Assembly: GCA_013397455.1 (NCBI GenBank)
Contig: VYZB01000381.1
Coordinates: 500,087-564,086 of the forward strand
DNA from: Crotophaga sulcirostris
Taxonomy: Eukaryota; Chordata; Aves; Cuculiformes; Crotophagidae
Direction of reading: 5' to 3'
Length of the DNA stretch: 64,000 nt
The notes beneath the pieces were generated by a model. The model ran no database searches. It was not told the origin of the DNA and saw nothing but the letters and a program-made list of their open reading frames with translations. Position 1 is the first letter of the stretch; the number at the start of each line of letters is the position of its first letter. The position numbers were made by a program, and so were the translations under genes. Shown here in pieces: positions 39,740 to 51,600 of this stretch.

Positions 39740-40190
39740 ATGTCCGCAGCTCAGGAGACACCTCCACCCCGCCCCGAGCCAGGTGCCGGGAGGCCAGCGC
39801 GCAACTCCCCTGCGCGCCCACGAGGCGGGAGGGCGGGAGCCCAGCTGCGGGGCCGGGGGGCAGCGCTGGCGCCTGGGCACGGACAACGCCGAGGGCAGGC
39901 GCGCCCGGTCCAGCCGCGCCAGGGAGCGGCTCAGGAGCCCGGCCCGCCCNNNNNNNNNNNNNNNNNNNNNNNNNNNNNNNNNNNNNNNNNNNNNNNNNNN
40001 NNNNNNNNNNNNNNNNNNNNNNNNNNNNNNNNNNNNNNNNNNNNNNNNNNNNNNNNNNNNNNNNNNNNNNNNNNNNNNNNNNNNNNNNNNNNNNNNNNNN
40101 NNNNNNNNNNNNGGGAGCGGCGGGGCCTCGGCGTGATTGCCGGCACGCGGCCACCCTGCGGGGCTGCCCCGCGCCGAGCCAAGCGGAGAA
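39740..40190. promoter_or_regulatory. GC-rich CpG island with assembly gap, intron 4
   Basis: Dense CpG on both sides of the N run (for example ggccagcgcgcaact, gcgcgcccacgaggcggga, cggcacgcgg) with Sp1-type GC boxes (ccgcccc, gggcggg). Vertebrate CpG islands usually mark promoters. No coding exon with clear homology was seen, and the missing 163 bases prevent a complete reading. Confidence 0.5.
39950..40112. other. Assembly gap (163 Ns)
   Basis: A run of N within the GC-rich island, consistent with sequencing dropout in high-GC DNA. Open frames spanning it are artefacts. Confidence 1.
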
Positions 40191-40194
40191 AGAC

Positions 40195-40651
40195 ACTGAG
40201 GGGCTGCAACGTGTCCAGAGAGGGGACACGAGGCTGGTGAAGCGGCTGGAGAACAAGTCCTGCCAGGAGCGGCTGAGGGAACTGGGGCTGTTTAGCCTGG
40301 AGAAGGCTGAGGGGAGACCTCATCACTGTCTACAACTGCCTGAAAGCAGGTTGTAGCGAGAGGAGTGTTGGTCTCTTCTCCAAACTGACAGGCGACAGGA
40401 TGAGAGGAAATGGCCTCAAGTTATGCCAGGGGACGCTCAGATTAGACATCAGGAAAAATTTCTTCACCGCAAGGGTCATCAGGCACTGGAACCAGGATCA
40501 GGCCCAGGGAGGTGGTTTAGTCACCATCCCTGCAGGTGTTTAAAAGACAGGTAGACGAGTTTCTCATGAATATGGTTTAGTAGTGAACAGGTATGGCTGG
40601 ACTCAATGATGTCAAAGGTGTTTTCCAACCAGGTGATTCTATGATTCTGTG
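40195..40651 (+). mobile_element. CR1 LINE 3' fragment (copy C)
   Basis: A plus-strand CR1, antisense to IFT43. It shows the ORF2 end in DNA (gagcggctgagggaactggg, ggagacctcatcactgtcta), the 3' UTR and the terminal attctatgattctgtg repeat. Several indels and stops make it older than copies A and B. Confidence 0.95.
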
Positions 40652-40951
40652 GAGGTTGAAGGGTGGTTTTGGTGTTCTGCAGAGCCCTGACAGCGGCGGG
40701 AGAACTTCCTCTGCCTGCGCGCTGGCTCAGTTCTTGGCATGTCTCCACCACTTCTCTTTATGATTCATGTGGAACCAGAAAGCTGCCTCAAGCTGCCTTC
40801 TTGCTAAGGGAGTGAAATGGGAAAAAATGGAATGTCCAAGTGTTCAGAGATACATTTTGTTTTGAGAGAGCAGGGTGATCAAAGAGAGAGCAGAGAGGTG
40901 TGTTCTGCTCAGAGGAAGGTTCTGCCTCAGTGCTTCCATGCCAACCCATAG

Positions 40952-40996
40952 CCACCCTAACCCCAACCCCAGCCCTAACCCTAACCTACCCATCCC
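40952..40996 (+). repeat. Telomere-like (CCCTAA)n tract, degenerate
   Basis: Perfect ccctaaccctaacc at 40973-40986, flanked by variant units (ccaccctaaccccaacccc, acctacccatccc). On the minus strand, the IFT43 sense strand, this gives five closely spaced runs of three or four Gs, a strong G-quadruplex pattern. It is a short interstitial telomere-like sequence, not a chromosome end. Confidence 0.8.
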
Positions 40997-43234
40997 AAAC
41001 CATACCCACCCCAATGGGGAAGGCTTGGCTCAGGCCACAGGGAGACATGAAGCCTCTTGCCTCTAGGGCACAGACTGTAATGCAGGTATAGACCGGAGGG
41101 GTGGGGGGGGAGGGAGAGATAAAAAGGGACATTGTACTCTCTTGTTCAAGTATTTTTTTAGTGCCCATCACCACAGTGAGTGGGCGGTGAGCTACCAGTT
41201 GCAGCTTGTTCAATAGCCTAAGGCACAACTAAGTTACACATCCAAAATTATGCACAAGTGCTAACTGATCAGTTCTCCAGGCTCTCCAAGTGTGGGTCTT
41301 GGTCACTGCTGGTTTGCTGAGGCACAGGGAAAGAAAAACACTCATCAAAGCTGTCTGTAAAGCAGAACTGCAACCTGTGCTGGAAAGCGCTACCACAGGG
41401 TGTCTTCTCAGCTATTCCACTGCACCTTCCTTGAAGCTCTGAGCAGTTAAGTTTCCACCCCCTCTCCCTTGACTGTGGTAGCCTGGAAAAGGCGGGCCTG
41501 CCTTAATTAAATCAGAGAGTTCAATCTTCACATCTCCCAAAATCAAGGCAAGTTTTGCCATTGATTTCAGGAAAGTAAGGACTACTGTGGGCTTTTATTT
41601 CTGTCATAGGATGCCACCTCATAGCCCTCCACTTCCAAGCCCTGGGGCACATGGCTATCTATAAGTTTACAACTGGGCTTTGAGCAGACACACTTTTTTT
41701 GTTTTTAACTGTAATACTCCCACCACCCATGTTCTGGTCCTTCACAGGCTCCTTGGGCTGCCTGGACCACATGTTGAACACATTGCCCTTAGAGCGTGGC
41801 ACTGCAAGGAGGAGGATGCAGCCAGGAGCAGGCATGCTCTGTGGGACAGGATCTGACAGACACTGTGGCTAACTGGCTCCAGCTGAAACGGGCTTGAGAG
41901 GCACTAATCAATCTAGCAGAAGTGTTGCTGTTTCTCCTCATGTCCTAATATGTGGGCTCGCTTAACAGAAACAACAAAGGAGGAAACACTCTGACAAGCA
42001 GGACAGGAACTGGCACGAAAGAACAAGCTGACAGAGAGAGGTCATGGGGGTCACTGAACCTCAGCCTACTCACTGCACCGGCCCCGTAACAGATGTTCCC
42101 AGGGTTCCCCCACTCGCTCCCTGGCAGAGTTGACCCGCAGAGCTGTTCAGAGCTCCCACTGAGCAACAGAAAAAAACAACAACACTCAATACAAATTCCT
42201 GCTGTGTGGGAAAACAGCGCTGCAGTTTCTAGAGGTATCCACCACACATCTTCGGTCCCTGAGAACAAGGGCTCCTATCCACGTGATTGCTTCAGTTTTT
42301 GGTCTCCAGTAAGCACTAGAGCCAACTCTCACACCAAATGGTTCTTAAGGTTACAGAAGTATTTCAGTTTCCATTTTGATGGAAAAGCATACTTCTGATC
42401 CTCACGGTTAATGGGAGAGCAGACTGCCAAAGGAGACAGAACTACAATGCAAAGAAAAAGTATCTAAGGCTGGTTGTTTTTTTCAAATCCCACAACAGAG
42501 AGCAAACTCACAATTCTGAAGTACTGGCCCAAAGACTTTTTACTTGTGATTTGCCTCACTGAAAACACTTAAATAAAAAATAGTAGAAAGAAGTAGGGTT
42601 TATTACTGAATGGCACTTTGTGTCATTGGAGAGCAACTTCTGAAAGAAGACATTTTAAGAACTTGGGAATAGTAGAGGGATTATATGGGGAGTGGGACTT
42701 GGGGAGGGGGAAACAGGGCCAAGCAAGTAGATCAAGTCATTGTAAGTCTCTTTCCACAGGTAAACAGCATTAAACTAGAATTCACAGCCAATTCAGAGCT
42801 GGACAGACAAGTTTGCAGCCTAGGCCTTGACAAATACAGAAGGGTTGCAAGTTGGATGTGCTCTTCAATAGGGTTTTGCTTTTGTAAAATAGAAATTCTT
42901 GGGACAGCAAGGATAGTATCCCCTGAATTTGGTGGTATTCCTTGCAGATGCAGAGAACTACAGAAGGAAGATGCTTTGTCCTCAGTCAAAAAAATCAGAG
43001 ACTTTACCCTGAGAACACTCTGCCACCTTAGCAGCTTACATGGACTATTACCAAAAATTTCAGACTCTTGTTCCATTTTTGTCATGCAGGCTTCATTTTC
43101 TAGGGGAGCAAGAGGCTATAATCCTACTAGTTCTTTCATTGCCCAGTTCAGGAAAAAGAAGTCAAAGAAAATTTCACTAACAGAAAAAAATTAAACAGAT
43201 ATCTAGCTTAGAAAAAGGGTGAGGGGGGATCAGG

Positions 43235-43257
43235 AAAAAAAAAAAAAAAGAAAAAAA
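43235..43257 (+). repeat. Poly(A) run A15-G-A7
   Basis: A mononucleotide tract on the plus strand, seen directly. Confidence 0.95.
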
Positions 43258-43565
43258 GCCAACTCTTTTTCCAGGCTCCTCTAGGCACTGCAAAGACACA
43301 GGAATGAGCACAAGTCTAGTATTTTCCCTTTGCAGGAAGCCTTTGCATGTCACATTAGGCAGGATTAAAAAGAAAAAATCCCCCACCACAACCATTGTAC
43401 TGAGAGATTCTCAGTTGACTCCTCTGTCTTATAGGGACTTTCCTTTTTCTGCCAGTTATCTTTACTGAGTCTAAACAGAAACACCAAGGAGAGCTCACCC
43501 CAGCAATGACATGGAGGGACAAGAGGACAAGAGCCTGTTAGCATTCCTGGAACATCCTGCCTATT

Positions 43566-43623
43566 AAAAAAAAAAAAAAAAAAAAAGAAAAAGAAGTGGG
43601 GAGGGGGAGGGAGAGAGAGAGGA
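43566..43623 (+). repeat. A21 run followed by polypurine tract
   Basis: Twenty-one As (43566-43586) and then a G/A-only stretch apart from one T, ending in gagagagagagg. It immediately precedes the TGACA-rich block. In IFT43 pre-mRNA it would read as a long polypyrimidine tract. Confidence 0.9.
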
Positions 43624-43639
43624 ACAAAACCCACCCTGG

Positions 43640-44010
43640 GCCTGCACATTGCAGCTTACCGCCATCTTGATGTCCTTGATGCGTGCCGATGGTGTGGAGG
43701 CGGTTGGCACCAGATCAGCCCAAGAGAAGGAATGAGAGGCCAATGGAGATTTATGTAAGGAGAGTGAGATGGACAAGGTAAAATTGTCAGGAGGAGTTGT
43801 TAGAAAGTAAAATATATTGTGACAATTCCACTCCTGCCGTTCATCAATAAACTGACAGATCATTTAGTGTCAATTAGGAGTGATAGATGGACAAGTCCCC
43901 ATGATCCTGGGCCAAAATTAATGGCTGGGAGGGAGAGGGTGATTGAAAATGACGGCTGACATTGAGAGGAAAGTCCTGAAGGTCCCCAAGGGGCCATTAC
44001 TTGCCTCATT
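43640..44010. promoter_or_regulatory. TGACA/TGTCA-rich block, candidate enhancer
   Basis: Five TGACA or TGTCA cores lie at 43785-43789, 43820-43824, 43853-43857, 43868-43872 and 43957-43961, together with caattagg, ccaaaattaatgg and gattgaaaatgac. Such cores are bound by TALE homeodomain proteins (MEIS, PREP, TGIF). About 0.35 occurrences would be expected by chance in 177 bp. It is unique sequence with no repeat or homologous coding frame. Confidence 0.35.
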
Positions 44011-47000
44011 CCCTTGCAGATCAATGCAGGGACAAACCCAAAAACAGACACTTCAAGACAAAACTTAATCAGACTTCCTTTTCTTTCTTCTTCTAAGTTG
44101 TGCCCCCTCACTTGGCAGCCTTGATCCTTTGTGCCTATACTCTTCACCTCATCGAAGACACCCACAGATGGCTGCACAATGCACAGTGAGGCTTCCATCT
44201 TCCCCACAACCAGGAGCCTGGCTCCACTCTTAACATGGCAGAGTCACAGCGAAGCCCATCCTGAGATCTTCCTCAACAGTGCTGGACTGGGAGTAGAGGG
44301 CAGAAGCAATGACACAGGCTTCCCTATACTATGTCAGACAGAAGAAACTCATGAGCACTTTACTACTCCCACTTGCAAGACAGGGATGGCTACAGTTTCT
44401 ATAAACCAGGGACTCTCAGGGGTCATTTCATATAGATACAACACAGGATAGTTTAAGCCTGTATTTTTGAAACAGGAGGTTCTTAACTTTACTTACCTCT
44501 AGGGACCTTGAATCATAAACCCCTTAATTTCTTAAATAACTTTCCTCCAGCTCCAGGGTGCAATCTCACCATTGCCCACCCTCCAGAGCCCTAAATGATA
44601 CCTACTCAGAGACTGGGTTAGCCAGCTCTAAAGGTCACCTCAACTGCACCCCCTTCCTTCCTCCAGGCCCTTAATAGTCACCTTCTTGTTAATTGCATTC
44701 ATGGACACTACCACCACTTCTGTTCCAAAATACTTCAGCACAGTCATTTTCCTAAACAAGCCTTGATTATTCCAACTCTGTAGGACCTATCAGTCATAAA
44801 GGAGAAATTTAAATTGTAGCTGTAGCACCTTTGCTAAACTGCCATGATCCCTGCAGAAGAAAAGAGGTACACGTGCAGGCACTGGAAAGGCCACCTAGAA
44901 CAAGCTATGGTTACTCCACAACAACCCTAGCTGCTGCCTGCAGAACTGTATGAATCTTAGGGGGCTGACTGCAAGACCAAAGGGATCAGGGACGCAAGTA
45001 AACTAGTCCCAAGAAACAAAGAAATAAAGATGTCAATAGGGAGAAAATGGAAAAAGAATCTATAAAGAAAGTCAGATAGACGAAATCAGCAGAAGTTGGA
45101 ATTAAATGGATTCTGGAAGCACCTCTCCATTGTCAAATCCTCACCAGTATGCAAAACTGAGTTCCCTTTTCCTTTTCCCATTGGCAGGCACTTTGTGTTT
45201 CTTCCTTCTGATGCATGAGATAACCTGACAATAAACCTCTGCTTTGCTTGTCACAAGTGTCAACACTAATGTCATTAAGGACATCAGCACAGCATTTAGA
45301 ATGGCACTTGGGCTCCATCCAGTGGTTAGAGAGCTCCTTCTGTACCAAAACCAGCTGTAATTACTATTTTTTACATAATCTCAGCAGGGTACTAGGCCCC
45401 AAGTGGCTGCCTAGGTTCTTGGCTGATCCCCTTTCCTCTAATACTGGGACTAGGATATCGCTAGGGCAGCAATGGGACTGCTTCTTCTCACAGAGAGTGA
45501 TTCTCCTCTCCGAGTACAAATTTAAATAAATACAGCAGATTCAGGTGCAGAGGGCCCCGTCAGTAAGGAAAAAATATTCTGTCACTACTTTGCACCATTT
45601 ATTTGTCGATTGCAGAGGACAGGTCTGAGAGTTTGCTCAGGCACTTACCTGCAGTCTTCATCATTATCCAGATATACAAAATGGAATTCCTAGCAATGAC
45701 AGCTGTTCTGCTGAGGTACTGGGAGTCCAAAGTCATCTTTCTATGCTTGACTTTTGAAAACTTATCAGTAAAACACAGCATTTTACTATTTCCAGGGAAT
45801 TTAAATATCTGACATTTGTAAATGCTATGGAACTCAGGATAAAATACTTCATCTCACTTCCACACCATCTGTGCAAATTAATTTCAGGTTGGAAAACTTT
45901 AAGGGCCTTCCTCATTCTTCCTGTTTTGCAACAGTCTGAGAGAACAGTAGTCTGATGGAAAGAATCAGCAAGATGGTAAGAATATTTGCAAGCTTACCCA
46001 GGTATGACAAAACCTGGGCAAGTAAGGGACTAAAAGAGCAAAGTTAGAAAAAAGAAAAACAGGTTACAAATCAAAATCTACTCTAACATGTGCCAAATGG
46101 AAACACAAAGAACAATTTCAAGTGATCATTTCACAATGATAAGACTGAACTAGAAATACAACAGAAAAGATCCCTGCAGGAAAAGCAACATGTGTGCATT
46201 TGCAACTGGCTGAATCCATCAGAAGCAGAACTAAAAGCTTAAACCTCAAACGGGGAGAGAATACCACATAAACAACTATAAGATCATTTCATGAGTGGCT
46301 ACATCTGACCCACAACACAGAAAATCTAACTGTAGCCACTCTGCTCATCCTTCCTTTCTAAGTAGAAAAAAAAATCACAAGATTTTAACACTGTCAGATA
46401 TGAAAACCAAATTACTTAAAGCAGTACAATTCCCAAGTGTAGGCTCAGTTACACTGGCATAAAAGTGCTTATACCTACATCAGATATATCAATAGAAGCA
46501 TGTTATTCTAACTGCATCTACATTAGTGAAATTGGAGCAAGTTAACTTGATGGGCTTCCAAACTGAGTCAAAGTGGCTGAAAAGCTGTGGGGAGATAGAG
46601 CCTGAGAAAACAGAAACAACAAAGCTACAGCAACATTGGTATGACATCAGCTGATGACTCAGACTTTTCACATGAAGACTTTACTCTGGGATATGTCACA
46701 AAGACAGCCTTACAGGCCAGCATCTCAGATTTTTTTAAGGGAGAGATCAGCCTGGGGAGAAATACACAGCTGAGGGAAAGAAAAGGCAGGGGAACTAGTT
46801 GTACAGAATCCTTTGTACTTCATATGACTAAAGAAAGTCAGAACAAAGCTCCCCTTCACAAAACTTATGAAATAAAAGCTCTTAATACAAATGAAAATAA
46901 TACGTCAGGTATGGCATGATATCGTATGCATGACTGAACAAGGGGCATATCTTCATCTCATGTCCCACTGTGCAGGGTCTCACAGGCAGAAAAGTCCACA

Positions 47001-48572
47001 GCCCTCCATCTCCTGTTCTGCTTCTTCAGCTCAATAGTGTCCAACCTCATAGGAGCATTTACTCCAGACACCTGCTCTATCTGTAAACCATGCAACTGAG
47101 ATGCTGGAGAAGCACCACTGATAGGTACTATTCCAGATCTACCAGAAGAAGCTAATGTCAAACAATGGAAAATATCCTAAAGCAACACATGGCACAGTGC
47201 TGCTACATTAGGAACCTGTACATGGTCCTTCAGGGCACATTAGGCACAGCCCTGAGTAGCCATTTTACCTCCAATCCAGTCCTTCACCTAGCCAACAATT
47301 ACATAATTTATTTTTCCTAAACAACGTAATACACCCTTGTTCTCTGCTATCACATTTCCATAAAGTTTCTGCTTGGTCCTACAAAGATCCAGGATCACTG
47401 GTAGCGTTTTTTAATAACACTAAGGTGGATGCATCTTTGCAAAGGAAACTTCTAGCTGCAGCCAGCCTATAAAAAATAATACCATTATCAGAGTTAAACT
47501 GGAAAGGAACAGAAGAAGTGTAGGCTGGGATCTTTATTCCTTTGCTTTATTCCAGTCTCCAGATTTTGAGCTGATTTATTCTTCAAAGAAAAACAGAGTG
47601 ATAATTTTCCCAGAAAAGTATTGTTTTCCAGAAAGGCCACTCCAGAATACAGATCACCTTTCTGACTTCTCAAGAAATACTACCTGTGTAACAGGCTTTT
47701 GGATGTCCTCTCCCATTCTCAGGGTTCCAGGAAAGAGAATATGTACATTTTCCATAAATTAAAGTGCCTCCAAAGTAAATGTCCAGACACACACACTCTG
47801 ATTATAGGCCTTAGTGTATACAAGCAATCTCACACACTCCATGATTGAGCCCTTCAGCTCTGTGAATAGGGAATATAACACCAGCAAAACTTTACAGCTT
47901 GAAAAATAACAAATAGCTTGAAACCAAGTCTTCCTCCCAGTCTTAACTGCCCTTTAGTTTTCATACCCATTCTCTTACCATGTCCAGATATTTCCTTTCC
48001 CTTAGGTGTCCTTCATAAGCATCAGGCTTCACAACCTACACGCTACCATTTGTATACTTTTTCCTTCCCATCTCTTCTCGCTGACCATCTCCATCCATCT
48101 CCATTATACCATAAGCCCTCACACACATAAACATTGACAAATTTCACCTTTACTGTCAAGGCTGATCGCTAAATCCTGAACTGTTCATTGCATTCTTGTC
48201 AGTGGGGCACTGCCATGTGTCACTCTCCTGAAAAGGACGCAACCAGTCGAATTCCCCCCTCCCAGCTCCTGCATTTAACAAGCTTGTTATGTTCTTAACT
48301 CCTTCCAGTTACTGTACCACGTAAGAAATACACTGCCTCCAGCAGACAGTGACATATACACAGTTCTGAGCCCTGCCACGCTAATTTATAAAAAGCATTC
48401 ACCAGCAGAACCAAGCAAGAGCAATACTTCAAATGGTTTGAAGGAGTTGCAATGATACAGCTACAAGATCCAGAAAAACTGTTCCAATGCCTGCAACAGC
48501 AAAGCCCAACAAGTGATGTTCACTAAATCCATGCCTAAGGCCCTCATAATAAGGAAAGAGGTAAGGACTCAC

Positions 48573-48640
48573 TTGGTAGGTGCCGGTACAGGATCATCCG
48601 CCCAGCCTCCTTGCCGGCGTGGGGGTTTAGGTGGTGGACC
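48573..48640 (-). CDS. IFT43: IFT43 exon 4 (proline-rich, QGGWADD)
   Basis: Sixty-eight nt, entering in phase 0 and leaving after two bases of a Lys codon. It codes GPPPKPPRRQGGWADDPVPA and three further residues. The RQGGWA core matches the human protein, and the exon fills exactly the 23 codons of the human segment between exon 2 and the RRKASEE part. The acceptor is tttctttattgaag and the donor CAA|gtgagt. The PPPKPPRR run is a short basic proline-rich linker; a role in binding other IFT-A subunits is only inferred. Confidence 0.95.
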
Positions 48641-51600
48641 CTTCAATAAAGAAAAGACACATTACAGCCAGCTCCAGTCAAGGCAAAGTCAGGCCAGTTG
48701 AGTCACCAGATCCACACATACTGATGTAACACTACCAAATAATACATGAAGAGATAATGTTCAAAGTGCATAAAATAAAAGAAAGACAAATATTGCAGGA
48801 CAGATTTGTAAGCGTCTCTGTAAGCAAAAGATGGATCACTCTGATCAGTATCTGGACAAGTTTCAGGTCTGTGTGCCTTTGACTTGCACACACAGTACTG
48901 ATCCACAGAGGATGCGCTCTCCTGGCAAAATATGGTTCACTTGGAATCCGTTCATTAGTGCTCCCCACATTTCAGTGGGAGGTATCACAGATTACACATT
49001 TCCTAGAGTACAAGTCAGCACGTTTTAGACATCTTGTTTTAGATGAGGAATTGTTCCCAAAAAGTGTCTGCTGTTGTCCACTGCCTATAATCGGTTAGAT
49101 GACAAGTTCAGACACAGCCACCCATACCAAAAATCTCTAAAGTCAGTTGAGATTAATTCCACCACTGCCACCACTGAAATGCTAAAGGAGAAGTTCATTT
49201 GGAGCTTAAAGACACTCCCTGCTATTTTTTGGCATTGTCTTGTGTGGCACTGTGCTGCACAGCAAGAGAAAACAGGAATTCAGCTTGGGGCTTACGATGG
49301 GAATTTTCAAAGAACAGGGCCATGAATTCCCACCATGTGGGAGCTGCCCAACACCTTTTGCAGTTTTGGGCACAGTTCTCCCTGTCTGAAGCACCACGTA
49401 CAGAAATGCCTTCAGTGTTTTGCACAACAGGCAGAGGGGCAAGGTGAACCCAATGGATTCCCTTTTACATAGCTCCCAATTGATGGTGCCCAGTGAGAGA
49501 TGATGGGCTACAGGGACCTGTGAAAAGACCACCATGAGAAAGGATGACTGGGTAAAAGAAGTCCCAAAAGCAGGAAAAATGGCCACTGCAAAGGATTCTA
49601 AGCTCCAGCAACGGTGGACAGACAGGTGGCTCCCACAGCTTTTATTAAGAAAGGGAATGAGCTATGTGAGTCCTGAGGATTTTTTACTTGACAAGGGGGA
49701 CCTTGCGTGAGTGGTGGGGTCAACCCTGAGCCAAAGCTGCATTACCTCTTACCACAGATGAGGAAGGGGTTGAGCTAACCCCTGATGGAAGGGGTCTCCC
49801 ATGTTTATTTCTTGAAGCAGAAGCATTGTTTGTGAGTGTGGGAAATTAGGAGACCCTGCCAGGGGCAGCCACTGCCTGCTAAAGGGAGGGGGCATGACCC
49901 TGCATAGCTCCCTGATAGGAGCAAAAATAGTCATCCTCCAAAAATAAACAAGGAGCAGGAATGAGGCAGGAGCTGCAGTCCCAAAATACCAGCTTTCTTC
50001 GGCAAAGGGAGCACAGGAGGGCAGAGGGACAGGCAGGGAGCGTGAAACGCAGGAAACAGCCTCCTTATATGGGCTCATCCACAGGGGACAGAGCTCAGTC
50101 GACTGGAATGACCATGTCACAGAATGTGAAGCCTTCAGGGGCCTAAGTGAATGGAGTTTTCTGATCTTTAAATGATTCCCCCAGATTCTTAAGATGCCAA
50201 ACCAAAGAAGAGGCTATAGTGCCAAAAAAGGAGCATTTTTAATTCAGTTGATCTCGACACACCCAGAGCCCAGGAAAAAGGGGGAAAACTCACCACATAT
50301 GGGCGTGCGTGCCCACATAAACATCTCTATTCCCATTACACACCCCTACCTCAAAAGCACACTCCCTCCCACATGAATTCTGCCCATGCAAACAACCCTC
50401 CTCCCCTCACTCCATCCCTCTGACAGCCAGCAGGCCCTGTTCCCAACACACAGCCTCACAGCTCCTCACAAAGGTGCATGTTGTTATACAAACGTCACCA
50501 AAGAACCTGAGCCATAAGGCTAAGGGAAAATACAGCATTTCCAGGGCGTTCCGATACTTTCATTCCCTCATCAGTAAAAGTAGCCTTCAGACCAAAGATA
50601 TCTCAAGTGGGGCCCTACAGATCAGAGGGTGATGAGAATGACTGCCCCTACCTTTGCTCAGGGCACGACTCCATAGCATCTAGGGGCTTCATTCTAACAT
50701 CTCGACAATGTTATAACATCTTCCCATTGATCATACACACCAGGCAACTCTGGCTGTCTGTCAGACCCTGACAAACACCTCACATACACGTACAGGTCTT
50801 TTATTCCTCTTGCAATAAATCAGGTAATTCTTTTTGAACTGCCTACAGCAGCATTAGCAGCAGGAAAGGCAATGTTAACTGTCAGCTGAGGATAAATAGC
50901 TTTTCTTTGTTAGTTGCCTGAAAAGTGCCATAATAAGGTCACATGCCACATGCACTTTCGTCAAGCAAATAAACTTACCTTTGTAGACTTTCACATTTCC
51001 AAAACCTCAGCATAATTTACAATTGAGAATGCCATGCATTGCCATGATATGGTGACAGGCAGGGACACTGCAGCTGCAAGCAAGAGCTTGAGGAAGAAAG
51101 TGAGAATAACATCATCCTCAGAGGGAGCAGAGCAGAAACAGAGGAGACTATTCTTCTGTGATGGAGCAAATGCGCTCCTGAACACACCTTTCTGGTGAAA
51201 AAGACCGGGGGTTTTAAATGATTAGAACTCGTTGGTACTTATGTATTCTACCTCAGGCAAGAATTTTATGTATGTTCCCAAATGAAAAGCTAAGCTATAC
51301 ACCCAAACCGTTTGGTGTTCAAAACACCAATATTGCACCAGCTCCTGACAACAGTGCTGTCTCAGCTCTTGCTCCTCAGTCTCTTTCACAGCATTAACTA
51401 ACCACTTGCTTGCTGCAGTTTGCTTTTCCACTTAAGTTTTGTCAGTTATTTATCTCCAGAAGCTTTCCTCCACCTCAGTTTCTGTATATCATTGACTTTT
51501 TCAAGGAGCATTGCCATGGTGTAGGCTTTTTATTTTATTTTTTCCCAGAAATTCAGTTCACCATTTTTGTGATGGCATTTTTCCAGTACTTCTTAGGCCA

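Larger units (their letters stand above)
37102..48572 (-). other. IFT43: IFT43 intron 4 (11.5 kb)
   Basis: Holds the gap-containing CpG island (39740-40190), a CR1 (40195-40651), a telomere-like tract (40952-40996), two long A runs (43235-43257 and 43566-43586) and the TGACA-rich block (43640-44010). A 169-codon plus-strand open frame at 42685-43194 matches nothing known and is compatible with chance. Confidence 0.85.

Noticed and set aside
39681..40356. Open frames of 117-211 codons crossing the N gap
   Set aside because: They depend on unread bases; the parts outside the gap are GC-biased or CR1-derived.
42685..43194. 169-codon plus-strand open frame
   Set aside because: Its product matches no family I know and it overlaps a 117-codon antisense frame. 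The number of starts in 64 kb makes a frame of this length plausible by chance, and no splice or promoter context supports it.
51312..51330. 8-bp perfect hairpin
   Set aside because: Too short to distinguish from chance and not linked to any RNA gene structure.
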